The notes: a model not told the origin generated them from the sequence alone. Shown: positions 7,181 through 16,344, counted from the stretch's first letter. The stretch is 64,000 bases of DNA from Firm-13 sp037143795 (GCA_037143795.1 JBAWXZ010000015.1:34897-98896); one strand, 5' to 3'. Numbers and translations are program-made.

Positions 7181-7851
7181 AGCTGTTTTCGCTGATCCTC
7201 TTTTTTTTGACCAATCAATTTAATCGATTCCAGAAGTCCGGTTCGCTTCTTACGTGCAATATACCAATCAGTGATGAGGAATTCGATTAGTTCGAGCAAT
7301 TGAGTCGCTTCCTCTGGTTCAACGTCAACCATCAAATCTACATCTGTCTCAGGATGTGCTCCAATGTTTCCGACAGATTTTAATGCTAGCAAAGACGACA
7401 AAATATCGTCATCAATCTTACCCCGTAGAGATTCAATTTCTTGATGAAGATTCTTTTTATCGCTCACTTTCCAAAAATCTCGAATCATTCCTTGTAAACA
7501 CCTTCTCGAAAGAGTCGCAGATGCTTTGGGGCTCAATTCTTTTATTGAGGAAGCTTCTTTATAGTCATTTCGAATTTGTTCAGGAACGTAAATAGGAAAA
7601 TTTATACATTGAACTGGCGGGCAAATTGTTGTGTCTATTTTCTTGAATTCTTGACTTCCATGTCCTTTAGCGATAACGGTAATTTCTCCACATGAATCAT
7701 TGGGACATTTATAAAGATAAACCATTACAGTTGGACCTTGTACTGGTCGAAGTGGGTTGCTAAAACCATCAAATGTCAACGAAAAATACGCTTGAGTAGC
7801 TATATTCACGCTCATGTACTGATTGCAATATGGACACTTGAAACCTGCCAA
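7177..7851 (-). CDS. DUF4145-like protein with N-terminal zinc ribbon
   Basis: A protein of about 224 residues. It begins with a Cys-rich module (FKCPYCNQYM near residues 4-13, and CPNDSC near residues 49-54) and has a C-terminal helical DUF4145-like domain (ASATLSRRCLQGMIRDFW, LKSVGNIGAHPETDVDLMVD). DUF4145 domains occur in restriction enzymes and defence-linked proteins, and the helical N-x-G-AH signature recalls HEPN-type folds. I chose the TTG at 7851 because GGAGGTG ends 6 bp upstream and gives MAGFKCPYC; longer starts lie inside that site. It is divergent from the excisionase-like gene. A regulatory or defence role is inference. Confidence 0.65.
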   Translation of the reverse strand: MAGFKCPYCNQYMSVNIATQAYFSLTFDGFSNPLRPVQGPTVMVYLYKCPNDSCGEITVIAKGHGSQEFKKIDTTICPPVQCINFPIYVPEQIRNDYKEASSIKELSPKASATLSRRCLQGMIRDFWKVSDKKNLHQEIESLRGKIDDDILSSLLALKSVGNIGAHPETDVDLMVDVEPEEATQLLELIEFLITDWYIARKKRTGLLESIKLIGQKKEDQRKQL

Positions 7852-7886
7852 AACATCACCTCCCAAGAAAAACTACCGAACACACA

Positions 7887-7916
7887 TTCAACCGTGAGTG
7901 CGTTTACATATAAACG
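7887..7916 (+). promoter_or_regulatory. Promoter-like site with perfect palindrome in the divergent region
   Basis: TTCAAC (7887-7892), 16 bp, TATAAA (7909-7914). The perfect palindrome CGTTTA-CATA-TAAACG (7901-7916) overlaps the -10 box. It lies between the leftward DUF4145 gene and the rightward excisionase-like gene and resembles the TACG/CGTA sites elsewhere in the control region. Confidence 0.45.
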
Positions 7917-7977
7917 TACACCCACACAAAAGCATACCAAAATATGCGCAAATACACAATGAAAGGAGGTGAGAAGT

Positions 7978-8154
7978 ATGTCTGAAGTTCTATACACAAC
8001 GGGAGAAATTGCTGAGCACTTGAAAGTGGAAGAGGCAACTGTCAGATCGTGGCTGCGAACCGGCAAAATCGCCGGTATTAAGCTGCCGAACGGATTTTAC
8101 CGGATCACAGAGTCCACGTTGACTGCCCTTCTGGGCAAAGACCAATCTGCTTAA
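7978..8154 (+). CDS. Excisionase-like MerR/AlpA-type HTH protein
   Basis: A 58-residue winged helix-turn-helix protein: LYTTGEIAEHLKVEEATVRSW, then RTGKIAGIKLPNGFYRI and a short end. This is the pattern of phage excisionases and AlpA-type regulators (HTH_17). An AAGGAGG site lies 8 bp before ATG. As the first rightward gene it may steer integrase towards excision and/or act as an early regulator. MerR-type proteins often bind the spacer of promoters, which fits the palindrome in the immA-int promoter, but this link is inference. Confidence 0.78.
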   Translation: MSEVLYTTGEIAEHLKVEEATVRSWLRTGKIAGIKLPNGFYRITESTLTALLGKDQSA

Positions 8155-8199
8155 TCCCCTTATTAAGTTTTCAAGGTCCGCGAATATCCGATGTGGATA

Positions 8200-8269
8200 T
8201 ACGCATATTGTACGTAAAAATGGAGGAAATAAAGTGAGCATCACAAACAAGAATACGCATACAAACGTA
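8200..8269 (+). promoter_or_regulatory. Cluster of TACG/CGTA palindromes around the start of the second regulator
   Basis: TACG-N9-CGTA at 8200-8216, TACG-N8-CGTA at 8254-8269 inside the next coding region, and a further GCACG-AATA-CGTGC palindrome at 8279-8292. The 8254 site has the same architecture as the one in the immA-int promoter at 5086-5101. Probably operators of one of the early regulators. Confidence 0.45.
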
Positions 8270-8716
8270 TATAGAAACGCACGAATACGTGCATCGGCAT
8301 ACAATTCTTTGTTTTCCAGTATGGATACTACCTTTGATCTCTTGTTCATTGGCCGCAGAACACTGTGGGAAATCGAGACGGGAGTTTCAACGCCGGACAG
8401 TAACACGGTTCTTTCGATGGCTGAGCTTTACAACGCACCGGAGCTCATCACACATTACTGTTCGTCTGATTGTCCTCTTGGCAAAGCTCGCAGAGTGCAG
8501 CCAGTCGAGAACATGAGCACAGAGGGAATTGCCCTTAATACAACGAGTCTCTTATATAAATCAGAGGATTATGCCCGGAGCCTTGTTGAAGCTGCAAAAG
8601 ATGGAGTTATCTCCGATACAGAGCGTCCGGCCATCATGGAAGTTATTGCCTGGCTCGATCAGCTTGCTCACTTACGTGACGAGCTTGTTGTTACGCTTGA
8701 TAGAAAAACGCCCTGA
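8234..8716 (+). CDS. XRE-like regulator with divergent HTH
   Basis: A 160-residue protein starting at GTG with GGAGG 9 bp upstream. Residues about 13-75 resemble a phage XRE domain in which the second half is well kept (GRRTLWEIETGVSTPDSNTV, MAELYNAPELITHYC) and the first helices are unusual. The C-terminal half (residues about 95-155, KSEDYARSLVEAAKDGVISD, WLDQLAHLRDELV) is helical. This layout is typical of early phage regulators downstream of the excisionase. Two palindromes lie within its first codons, suggesting autoregulation. Confidence 0.65.
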   Translation: MSITNKNTHTNVYRNARIRASAYNSLFSSMDTTFDLLFIGRRTLWEIETGVSTPDSNTVLSMAELYNAPELITHYCSSDCPLGKARRVQPVENMSTEGIALNTTSLLYKSEDYARSLVEAAKDGVISDTERPAIMEVIAWLDQLAHLRDELVVTLDRKTP

Positions 8717-8741
8717 AGAGGGCAGAAGGGAGAAAACAATA

Positions 8742-8972
8742 ATGAGAGATTGTCGCAAGATGGAACTTTTTCCTAAACTCTGTAGGACGTTCGAATCAGA
8801 GGAAGAATTGGGAAACGCAATCAACAGATGCAGGACGTACGTATCTCAACGACTAAACGGGAAAGCCGAATTTACATTCCGTGATAAAAAACTGGCTCTG
8901 GCTTATATCCATGAACCGATTGAGCAAATGAGCCGGTACTTCCCTGATCGGGATGAAGGAGAAACAGCATGA
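8742..8972 (+). CDS. Small DUF739/Cro-like HTH protein
   Basis: A 76-residue protein with a compact helix-turn-helix (FESEEELGNAINRCRTYVSQ, RLNGKAEFTFRDKKLALAYI) similar to small phage Cro-like or DUF739 proteins. The ATG at 8742 has GGGAG 8 bp upstream. It lies 25 bp after the previous regulator and overlaps the next gene by 4 bp (ATGA), so it belongs to the rightward early operon. Confidence 0.65.
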   Translation: MRDCRKMELFPKLCRTFESEEELGNAINRCRTYVSQRLNGKAEFTFRDKKLALAYIHEPIEQMSRYFPDRDEGETA

Positions 8973-9130
8973 GCATCATCCGCCAGATCATTACAATCCT
9001 TTTGACGAACAAGCGCCACAAAGCCTATGAGAACAGGCTGAAAATTATTCCAGACCATGGAGCCTCAATCAGTACGCCGATCAAGAGCCAGAACGACAGA
9101 GACCACAGCAACAGCTTCAAACCTTGGTGA
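8969..9130 (+). CDS. Hypothetical 53-residue early protein
   Basis: A basic small protein with a hydrophobic, possibly amphipathic first helix (MSIIRQIITILLTNKRHKAY) and a polar tail rich in Ser/Asn/Asp. The start overlaps the previous stop (ATGA), with GAAGGAG upstream. I do not recognise it. Confidence 0.5.
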   Translation: MSIIRQIITILLTNKRHKAYENRLKIIPDHGASISTPIKSQNDRDHSNSFKPW

Positions 9131-9145
9131 TAAGAGGGAATATCG

Positions 9146-9313
9146 ATGTCACACTATGCGTCCTGTGTAAAAAATCATCCATCTTGTCCGTGTATCACTT
9201 GTGTGTACGATACCGCGTCGGAAAATGCCGCAGCCTCTTGTTGCTTTAAGATCCATGGACTTAACAATGCATGTCTCAAAACATCCTGCTTAAAGCAGAG
9301 GAAGGAGAAATAA
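9146..9313 (+). CDS. Cys-rich microprotein (55 residues)
   Basis: Nine cysteines in 55 residues (SCVKNHPSCPCITCVYD, SCCFKIHGLNNACLKTSC), suggesting zinc binding. A GAGGG site lies 7 bp before ATG. Not recognised by name. It precedes two more Cys-rich small genes, all in the early operon. Confidence 0.55.
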   Translation: MSHYASCVKNHPSCPCITCVYDTASENAAASCCFKIHGLNNACLKTSCLKQRKEK

Positions 9314-9316
9314 CGG

Positions 9317-9430
9317 ATGTGCTATTACAAGACCTGCCCGGAGTGCGGTGCAAACCTTGATCCGGATGAACAGTGCGATTGTCAGAAGGAAATAGAAAAG
9401 ACCGCCGATGCTCTAACACCTGCGGTCTAA
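9317..9430 (+). CDS. Cys-rich microprotein (37 residues), conserved phage type
   Basis: The sequence MCYYKTCPECGANLDPDEQC followed by DCQKEIEK is a single zinc-ribbon-like element that I recall as a very common small protein in Clostridia phages and mobile elements. AAGGAG lies 12 bp upstream. The function is unknown. Confidence 0.6.
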   Translation: MCYYKTCPECGANLDPDEQCDCQKEIEKTADALTPAV

Positions 9431-9492
9431 GACCTTGTGAATACCATAATTCAACTACCAATATTTTATCAGATAAATGGAGGAAATCAAAT

Positions 9493-9699
9493 ATGCCCGC
9501 ATTTTCCCTTTGCCCACAGTGCGGCGACTTAATAACGTGGCCGGACACTGTACCCGGGAAGATCGAACAATGCTTCAAGTGTACGGCAAAGATTAGGTTA
9601 CTTGTCACATACGACGAACAGTCAGCCAAGCTTCTATCAAAAAACATAAAGGAGGAAAATCTGAAAAATGAGCATCAAAATCAACAAGCTCGAATTTGA
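9493..9699 (+). CDS. Zinc-ribbon protein (68 residues)
   Basis: Two CxxC pairs (LCPQCGDL and QCFKCTAK, residues about 6-31) form a zinc ribbon, followed by a charged helix. GGAGG lies 8 bp before ATG. The 3' end overlaps the start of the ATPase gene by 32 bp in another frame, so translation is probably coupled. Confidence 0.6.
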   Translation: MPAFSLCPQCGDLITWPDTVPGKIEQCFKCTAKIRLLVTYDEQSAKLLSKNIKEENLKNEHQNQQARI

Positions 9700-10936
9700 A
9701 AACGTAAAGCGGATCAAGGCCGTCAAGATTGAGCCTACTGCGTCCGGACTCACAGTCATTGGCGGAAAGAACAAACAGGGTAAAACCTCTGTTATCGATT
9801 CTATAGCCTGGGTACTGGGAGGCGATAAGTATCGTCCATCTAAGCCGCAGCGTGAAGGATCCGTGATCCCGCCAAACTTATCCATTACCATGAGCAATGG
9901 TCTCGTGGTTGAGCGCAAAGGTAAGAACAGTGATCTTAAGGTCACGGATCCGAATGGCCAGAAGGGCGGCCAGTCTCTACTCAATAGCTTTATCGAGCAG
10001 CTTGCCCTTGATCTGCCTCGGTTTATGGGATCCACCGGTAAGGAAAAAGCGCAGACGTTACTCCGAATTATCGGCGTAGGGGATAAGCTCTACGAGCTCG
10101 AGACAAAGGAACAGGAAATCTATAATCGAAGGACTGCAATTGGGCAGATCGCGGACCAGAAGCAGAAGTTCGCAAAGGAGCAGACCTATTACTCCGACGC
10201 CCCAAAGGAGCCGGTATCTGCGTCAGATCTAATCAAACAACAGCAGGACATTCTTGCCAAGAACGGAGAGAACCAGCGCAAGCGTCAAAATCTTGAATAC
10301 CTGCAGAGCCAGGCAGACCAAATTCAGCGTCAGATGAATGACCTAATTATTAAGCAAATGGCCGCACTTGCAGATCTTGACACTGCGAGAAAATCCGCAT
10401 TGGATCTGTTTGACGAGTCGACCGAGGAGCTCGAGAAGAACCTTTCTGAGATCGAGACGATTAACCGCAAGGTTCGGACAAACCTCGATAAGGACAAGGC
10501 TGAATCTGATGCACAGATGTATGTCGACCAGTACTCAGGATTAACAGCCGAACTCAATGTTATCCGTCAGTCAAAGATTGATCTTTTAAAAGGTGCGGAT
10601 CTTCCACTTGCAGGGCTATCCGTTGAGGAAGGCGAGCTCATTTATAACGGTTTCCAGTGGGATAACATGTCCGGATCCGATCAGCTCAAGGTTGCAACGG
10701 CTATTGTCCGCAAGCTTAATCCTGATTGCGGTTTCGTTCTCCTGGACAAACTCGAGCAGATGGATCTCGACACAATGCAAGAGTTCGGAGAGTGGCTTGA
10801 GGCAGAAGGTCTGCAGGCCATTGCTACACGAGTCAGCACTGGGGGAGAGTGCTCAATAATTATCGAGGACGGTTACGTATCCGAAACTGACACCGTCGAA
10901 CAGTCAACACCGGCATGGAAGGAAGGTGCATTTTAA
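9668..10936 (+). CDS. SMC/RecF-like AAA ATPase of the recombination module
   Basis: A 422-residue ATPase. The P-loop GGKNKQGKTS (about residues 32-41) follows an N-terminal LEFENVKRIKAVKI strand typical of RecF/SbcC-like proteins. Residues about 140-300 are coiled coil, and FVLLDKLEQMD (about 357-367) is a Walker B-like segment with Lys where acidic residues are common. Phage homologues lie next to Sak4-type ATPases and are thought to help recombination or replication. AGGAGG lies 12 bp upstream. The stop overlaps the next start (TAATG). Confidence 0.8.
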   Translation: MSIKINKLEFENVKRIKAVKIEPTASGLTVIGGKNKQGKTSVIDSIAWVLGGDKYRPSKPQREGSVIPPNLSITMSNGLVVERKGKNSDLKVTDPNGQKGGQSLLNSFIEQLALDLPRFMGSTGKEKAQTLLRIIGVGDKLYELETKEQEIYNRRTAIGQIADQKQKFAKEQTYYSDAPKEPVSASDLIKQQQDILAKNGENQRKRQNLEYLQSQADQIQRQMNDLIIKQMAALADLDTARKSALDLFDESTEELEKNLSEIETINRKVRTNLDKDKAESDAQMYVDQYSGLTAELNVIRQSKIDLLKGADLPLAGLSVEEGELIYNGFQWDNMSGSDQLKVATAIVRKLNPDCGFVLLDKLEQMDLDTMQEFGEWLEAEGLQAIATRVSTGGECSIIIEDGYVSETDTVEQSTPAWKEGAF

Positions 10937-12033
10937 TGCAAATCACAGAAGGAAAAATCAAGTCAGCACAGAAAATCGTAGTTTATGGTCCTGAGGGCAT
11001 TGGTAAGTCAACTTTTGCAGCACAGTTCCCTTTTCCGCTCTTCATTGATACCGAGGGAAGTACCAAGCATATGGACGTTAGGCGTGCCCCAAGACCCACT
11101 AGCTGGGCCATGCTCATGGATCACGTCAAACAGGTAAAGCAGAATCCGACTCTCTGCAAAACACTCGTTATCGACACAGCAGACTGGGCAGAACAACTCT
11201 GCATAGATGCGATCTGTGCCAAAGCCCAGAAGACTGGCATTGAAGATTTCGGTTACGGAAAAGGGTATGTGTACTTATCTGAAGAGTTTGGCCGGCTACT
11301 GAATTTACTCGAAGATGTCATAGGTCTTGGAATCAATGTTGTCTTCACAGCACACGCCAAAATGCGCAAGTTCGAGCAGCCGGATGAAATGGGTGCTTAT
11401 GATCGCTGGGAAATGAAACTCGAAAAGCAGACCGGCCCATTACTCAAAGAATGGGCTGACATGGTGCTTTTTGCCAACTATGAGACTGTCGTAATCAATG
11501 TCGACGATCAGGGCGCGCTCAAGGGTAAGAACAAAGTACAGGGCGGTAAGCGTGTCATGTATACAACCCATCACCCATGTTGGGATGCGAAGAACAGACA
11601 GGATCTTAAGGAGAAGCTTCCATTTGAGTTTGCATCTATTGCTTCTGTCCTAACTGAGATCAAACCTGCTGCAGTAGTACCGCCCGCAGTACCACAACCT
11701 CAACCGCCAACACCTTCTGCTGCCCCTGCTCAGCCTCCTGTTTCAACAATGCAGGAAATTCCTTTTGATGATCCGGCCATTCCTGAAAGAACAGTCCTTG
11801 ATCTTGTATCCGATCTTGATAAGCAGGACGAATTAAGCGACGTCCCTACTTCTCTGAAAGACCTTATGGCTACCCATAAAGTCACGGTTAGCGAGATTCA
11901 GGCAGTAGTCGGGAAAAAGGGTTATTACCCCGTCAATACTCCAATCTCAAAATATGATCCGAAATTTGTTGCCGGCGTCCTTGTTGGAGCCTGGCCGCAA
12001 GTCTATTCATTCGTACAAGCAAATCGCAACTAA
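10936..12033 (+). CDS. Sak4-like RecA-fold ATPase (single-strand annealing/recombination)
   Basis: A 365-residue protein with Walker A GPEGIGKST (18-26) and Walker B KTLVIDTADW (75-84), followed by a CIDAICAKAQKTGIEDFGYG region and VVFTAHAKMRKF, typical of the phage AAA_24/Sak4 group. Residues about 240-290 are a Pro-rich linker (VPQPQPPTPSAAPAQPPV), and the C-terminal domain may bind partners or DNA. The ATG at 10936 is coupled to the preceding stop. The order ATPase-Sak4-DUF669-helicase is a common phage recombination/replication set. Confidence 0.82.
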   Translation: MQITEGKIKSAQKIVVYGPEGIGKSTFAAQFPFPLFIDTEGSTKHMDVRRAPRPTSWAMLMDHVKQVKQNPTLCKTLVIDTADWAEQLCIDAICAKAQKTGIEDFGYGKGYVYLSEEFGRLLNLLEDVIGLGINVVFTAHAKMRKFEQPDEMGAYDRWEMKLEKQTGPLLKEWADMVLFANYETVVINVDDQGALKGKNKVQGGKRVMYTTHHPCWDAKNRQDLKEKLPFEFASIASVLTEIKPAAVVPPAVPQPQPPTPSAAPAQPPVSTMQEIPFDDPAIPERTVLDLVSDLDKQDELSDVPTSLKDLMATHKVTVSEIQAVVGKKGYYPVNTPISKYDPKFVAGVLVGAWPQVYSFVQANRN

Positions 12034-12057
12034 ATAAATAATAGGAGGATTTTTATA

Positions 12058-12507
12058 ATGGCTGACAATACTGGAAGAGAACTGGATTGGGAAGATTCAA
12101 TCGAAAAGGAAAGTGACTTCATCCTACTTCCTGCAGGAGACTATGACTTTACCGTGACAGGCTTTGAGCGTGGAAGACATGGCGGATCCGCAAAGCTCCC
12201 TCCATGTAATAAGGCAGTTATCACTCTTGAGATTACTGATGCCGAGGGCGGAAGAGTTATCCTTACGCATAACCTGTTCCTGCACACCATCACCGAAGGA
12301 ATGCTTTCTGCTTTCTTTGGCTCTATCGGGCAGAAGAAAAAGGGCGAAGCATTATCCATGAATTGGTCTGCTGTTCCTGGTTCTACCGGGCGTTGCAAAA
12401 TTGCAGTACGTGACTGGAATAATGGCGATGGCGAAGATCGGCAGTCGAACGACATCAAGAAGTTCTACCCGAAAGAAGAACAGGCGTTTGTGGCGGGGAG
12501 TTTCTAA
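12058..12507 (+). CDS. DUF669-family phage protein, putative ssDNA-binding partner
   Basis: A 149-residue protein with the DUF669 pattern: N-terminal LDWEDSIEKESDFILLPAGD, then beta-rich YDFTVTGFERG and a core with ITLEITDAEGGRVILTHNLF. The family sits next to Sak4-type ATPases and is suspected to bind single-stranded DNA. AGGAGG lies 9 bp before ATG. It ends 1 bp before the helicase start codon. Confidence 0.78.
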   Translation: MADNTGRELDWEDSIEKESDFILLPAGDYDFTVTGFERGRHGGSAKLPPCNKAVITLEITDAEGGRVILTHNLFLHTITEGMLSAFFGSIGQKKKGEALSMNWSAVPGSTGRCKIAVRDWNNGDGEDRQSNDIKKFYPKEEQAFVAGSF

Positions 12508-12508
12508 T

Positions 12509-14089
12509 ATGGAACTCAGACCTTACCAACTCGCATCGAAAGAAGCTATCTTTTCCGAGTGGGATAAGGGGATCAAGAAAACGCTATTGGTACTTCCAAC
12601 TGGTACAGGCAAGACAATTGTTTTTTCAAAGGTTATTGAAGATTGTGTCAGGGACGGGGAGAGAGTTCTCGTCCTGGCACATCGGGCCGAATTACTGGAT
12701 CAGGCAGCAGATAAGCTGCAGCAGTCTACTGGCCTAATGTGTGCTACTGAAAAAGCGGAAGAGTCTTGTCTGGAGAGTTGGTTTCGAGTAGTTGTTGGAT
12801 CCGTCCAGACACTCATGCGTGAAAAACGATTGGCTCAATTCGAAGCTAATTTTTTTAACACTATTATTGTCGATGAGGCACATCATTGTATCTCAGATAG
12901 CTACCAGAGAGTATTACAACATTTCAATGAAGCGAACGTATTGGGCGTAACAGCTACCCCGGACAGGGGAGACATGAAGAACCTTGGTACGTACTTTGAA
13001 TCATTGGCATATGAGTACACTCTCCCCAAAGCTATCAAGGAAGGCTATCTTAGCCCCATAAAGGCACTTACACTCCCACTTACTCTTGATCTTACCGGAG
13101 TGGGACAACAGGCCGGAGACTTTAAAGCTGCAGATCTCGGCACCGCACTTGATCCTTACCTCTACCAAATCGCAGATGAAATGGTTAAATACTGCGTGGA
13201 TCGAAAGTCAGTTGTATTTCTTCCCCTCATTAAGACATCCCAAAAATTCAGAGACATTCTACAGGAAAAGGGTTTTCAGGCAGCCGAAGTCAACGGAGAG
13301 AGCACTGATCGTGCTGAGATCCTCGCTGACTTTGATGCAGGAAAGTACAACGTGCTCTGCAACTCCATGCTTCTCACGGAAGGCTGGGACTGTCCATCTG
13401 TGGATTGTATCGTGGTCCTTCGTCCTACAAAGATCCGCAGTCTATACAGCCAGATGGTAGGACGCGGTACCCGACTTTATCCGGGGAAAGAAGATCTTCT
13501 TCTGCTTGATTTTCTATGGCATACCGAACGGCACGAGCTCTGTCACCCAGCGCATCTGATTTGTGAAAACGAAGAGGTTGCCCAGAAAATGACTGAGATC
13601 ATCGAAGCTGCAGGATGCCCAGTAGACATCGAAGCTGCCGAAGAAAAAGCAACCGAAGACGTCGTTTCCCAGCGTGAAGAGGCTTTGGCCAAACTCCTGC
13701 AGGAAATGAAACACCGGAAGAAAAAGCTCGTGGATCCTCTGCAGTTCGAAATGAGTATCCAGGCAGAAGATTTATCAAGCTATGTTCCGGCATTCGGCTG
13801 GGAAATGTCTCCACCTTCTGCAAAACAAGTCCAGACCCTTGAAAAGCTCGGGATCCTTCCTGATCAGATCAACAATGCCGGAAAGGCTGCTAAGATTCTG
13901 GATCGTCTTGATAAAAGGCGTGAGGAAGGGCTTACCACTCCAAAACAGATACGATTCCTCGAAGGCAGAGGGTTTCAGCATGTTGGTACCTGGCAGTTCG
14001 AAGGAGCTCGAAAACTCATTGATCGCATAGCAGCAAACGGTTGGGGAGTCCCAAAGGACATCAATCCTCAATCGTATAAAGGAGAATAG
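12509..14089 (+). CDS. DEAD/DEAH-box superfamily 2 helicase
   Basis: A 526-residue SF2 helicase. The Q-like start (LRPYQLASKEAIF) is followed by motif I LPTGTGKT (29-36), motif II DEAH (122-125), motif III VTATPDR (about 148-154), and motifs IV-VI in the second domain ending in MVGRGTRLYPG. The C-terminal 130 residues form an extra helical region that begins after a charged stretch. Its role is DNA unwinding or branch migration in phage replication. The start is coupled to the preceding gene (stop TAA, one base, ATG). GGCGGGGAG upstream is the likely ribosome site. Confidence 0.9.
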   Translation: MELRPYQLASKEAIFSEWDKGIKKTLLVLPTGTGKTIVFSKVIEDCVRDGERVLVLAHRAELLDQAADKLQQSTGLMCATEKAEESCLESWFRVVVGSVQTLMREKRLAQFEANFFNTIIVDEAHHCISDSYQRVLQHFNEANVLGVTATPDRGDMKNLGTYFESLAYEYTLPKAIKEGYLSPIKALTLPLTLDLTGVGQQAGDFKAADLGTALDPYLYQIADEMVKYCVDRKSVVFLPLIKTSQKFRDILQEKGFQAAEVNGESTDRAEILADFDAGKYNVLCNSMLLTEGWDCPSVDCIVVLRPTKIRSLYSQMVGRGTRLYPGKEDLLLLDFLWHTERHELCHPAHLICENEEVAQKMTEIIEAAGCPVDIEAAEEKATEDVVSQREEALAKLLQEMKHRKKKLVDPLQFEMSIQAEDLSSYVPAFGWEMSPPSAKQVQTLEKLGILPDQINNAGKAAKILDRLDKRREEGLTTPKQIRFLEGRGFQHVGTWQFEGARKLIDRIAANGWGVPKDINPQSYKGE

Positions 14090-14091
14090 GC

Positions 14092-16344
14092 ATGGAGAAA
14101 ACAGACATCATTGATCTTATTCGGTATATAGATCCCTCCATGCTCATGTATCAGGAGTGGGTAAATGTAGGGATGGCCTTGAAGCATGAAGGGTATACCG
14201 CATCCGACTGGGATGAGTGGAGCAGACGCGACACAAAGAGATACCACGCTGCGGAGTGCTTCAAGAAATGGGATACATTCAACGGCACCGGAACCCCTGT
14301 TACGGCTGGCACCATTGTTCAGATGGCTAAGGATCACGGATGGGAACCAGAGCAGCGGGAAGTAGGCCACGAACTCGATTGGAATGATGTTATCGGGGCT
14401 GGTAAAGACGATCTTGTCATTATCAATAAGAATTGGATTGAGGGTAAGGAAGTTGCTTCTCCCGACGCATGGGATCCGGCACAGCAGTTGTCCAAGTATC
14501 TTACTGTACTTTTCCAATCTACCGAGAATGTCGGATATGTTACTGACAGTTGGTTCGATGCTGAAAAGGCAAAACACTTTCCGACAAAAGGTAACTGGGA
14601 CAGAACGGCTGGCGAACTTATACAGCAGCTCGGAAAGTGCAAAGGTGATATCGGCAAGGTCATTGGCGATTACAAAGCAGAAGTAGGAGCGTGGATCCGG
14701 TTCAATCCTCTTGATGGGAAGGGCGCAAAGAACGATAACGTGACTGAGTTCCGGTATGCCCTGGTCGAATCAGACACCATGGAAATAGACAAGCAGAATG
14801 CCATCATTCGTGAACTTGAGTTACCAGTGGCATGTTTGGTCCATAGCGGAAAGAAGAGCCTTCACGCGATCGTCAGAGTCGATGCAGCCAATTATGAAGA
14901 GTACAGGAAACGCGTCGATTACCTTTACAACGTTTGCCAGAAGAATGGTCTTAAGATCGACAGCCAGAACCGCAACCCGTCCCGACTGTCCCGGATGCCC
15001 GGTGTCATGCGTAACGGCCAGAAGCAGTTTCTTGTTGACACCAATATCGGAAAAGAGTCATGGGCTGAATGGCACGAATGGATCGAGGGAATCAACGACG
15101 ATCTTCCGGAGCCTGAAAGCTTAGACGGGATATGGGACAATCTTCCGGAACTGTCTCCTCCGCTCATTAACAACGTTCTCCGACAAGGTCACAAGATGAT
15201 GATAGCAGGACCTTCCAAAGCCGGTAAGTCGTTTGCACTGATCGAACTATGCTGCGCGATTGCAGAGGGCAAGAGATGGCTCAACTGGGACTGTGCACAG
15301 GGGAAGATCATGTATGTGAATCTCGAGCTCGATCGGGCAAGCTGCCTGCATCGATTCAAGGATGTTTACACCGCGCTCGGATGGGCACCCAAGAACGTCT
15401 CGAACATCGACATATGGAATCTGCGAGGCAAGTCGGTACCTATGGACAAACTTGCTCCCAAACTCATTCGCCGGGCACAAAAGAAAAACTACATCGCTGT
15501 CGTTATTGATCCTATCTATAAGGTCATTACCGGTGACGAAAACAGCGCGGACCAAATGGCTCACTTCTGCAATCAGTTCGACCGAATCTGCACTGACTTG
15601 GGCACAGCGGTTATCTATTGTCATCATCATTCAAAGGGTGCCCAAGGCGGTAAGAAGAGCATGGATAGATCATCCGGTTCCGGAGTATTCGCCCGGGATC
15701 CCGATGTACTTCTCGACCTGATAGAGCTCGAACTTACTGATGCAATCCTTAAGCAAGAGACAAACAAAGCCATCTGCAAAGTATGTGTTGATTTCTGTAA
15801 AACGTATGTACGGGATTGGGATTCAGAAGTATCTCAGGACGATGTTCTGAGCAGTAAAGCAATGCTTGATTACTGCCAGAAGGTACTCGATACAGCACAA
15901 CAGGGTAAGCTCAAATTTGCTGTTTCCGAAGCAATATCAAATGCATCCAGTAGATCAGCCTGGCGCGTAGAAGGTGCTCTCCGAGAGTTCCCGACGTTCC
16001 CTCCGCTCAACCTATGGTTCGATTATCCGACGCATCGCGTTGATGATGTTGGCTCACTTAAGGATGTTGAGCCGGACGGAGAGAAGCCGCCTTGGCAGCG
16101 GGCAATGGAGAAAAGAAAAGACCCTGCAATCAAGCGAGTTGAACAACACAATGAAACGGAAATAGCATTTGCATCTCTTGAACTGGACGGTAAACAGATC
16201 ACTGTTGAAGACTTGGCCAATGAAATGGGTGTTGCAAAGCGGACGGCATGGCGCCGAATTAAAGATCACGGAGGACTAAGCGTTGAAAAAGTTGAGGGAA
16301 AAGAAAGCTATGTTACCCGAATTATACCTGTGCCAAATACGTAA
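14092..16344 (+). CDS. Primase/RepA-type replicative ATPase fusion
   Basis: A 750-residue replication protein. Residues about 5-85 form a PriCT_2-like domain (YQEWVNVGMALKHEG, WDEWSRRDTKRYH). Residues about 200-320 resemble a primase-polymerase domain (ALVESDTMEIDKQN, SGKKSLHAIVRVD, NRNPSRLSRMPGV). Residues about 365-580 are a RepA/RecA-like helicase ATPase with Walker A AGPSKAGKS and Walker B AVVIDPIYK. A final HTH (TVEDLANEMGVAKRTAWRRI) could bind DNA. AAAGGAG lies 7 bp before ATG. Iterons follow 20 bp before its stop, so this is the likely initiator of phage replication. Confidence 0.85.
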   Translation: MEKTDIIDLIRYIDPSMLMYQEWVNVGMALKHEGYTASDWDEWSRRDTKRYHAAECFKKWDTFNGTGTPVTAGTIVQMAKDHGWEPEQREVGHELDWNDVIGAGKDDLVIINKNWIEGKEVASPDAWDPAQQLSKYLTVLFQSTENVGYVTDSWFDAEKAKHFPTKGNWDRTAGELIQQLGKCKGDIGKVIGDYKAEVGAWIRFNPLDGKGAKNDNVTEFRYALVESDTMEIDKQNAIIRELELPVACLVHSGKKSLHAIVRVDAANYEEYRKRVDYLYNVCQKNGLKIDSQNRNPSRLSRMPGVMRNGQKQFLVDTNIGKESWAEWHEWIEGINDDLPEPESLDGIWDNLPELSPPLINNVLRQGHKMMIAGPSKAGKSFALIELCCAIAEGKRWLNWDCAQGKIMYVNLELDRASCLHRFKDVYTALGWAPKNVSNIDIWNLRGKSVPMDKLAPKLIRRAQKKNYIAVVIDPIYKVITGDENSADQMAHFCNQFDRICTDLGTAVIYCHHHSKGAQGGKKSMDRSSGSGVFARDPDVLLDLIELELTDAILKQETNKAICKVCVDFCKTYVRDWDSEVSQDDVLSSKAMLDYCQKVLDTAQQGKLKFAVSEAISNASSRSAWRVEGALREFPTFPPLNLWFDYPTHRVDDVGSLKDVEPDGEKPPWQRAMEKRKDPAIKRVEQHNETEIAFASLELDGKQITVEDLANEMGVAKRTAWRRIKDHGGLSVEKVEGKESYVTRIIPVPNT

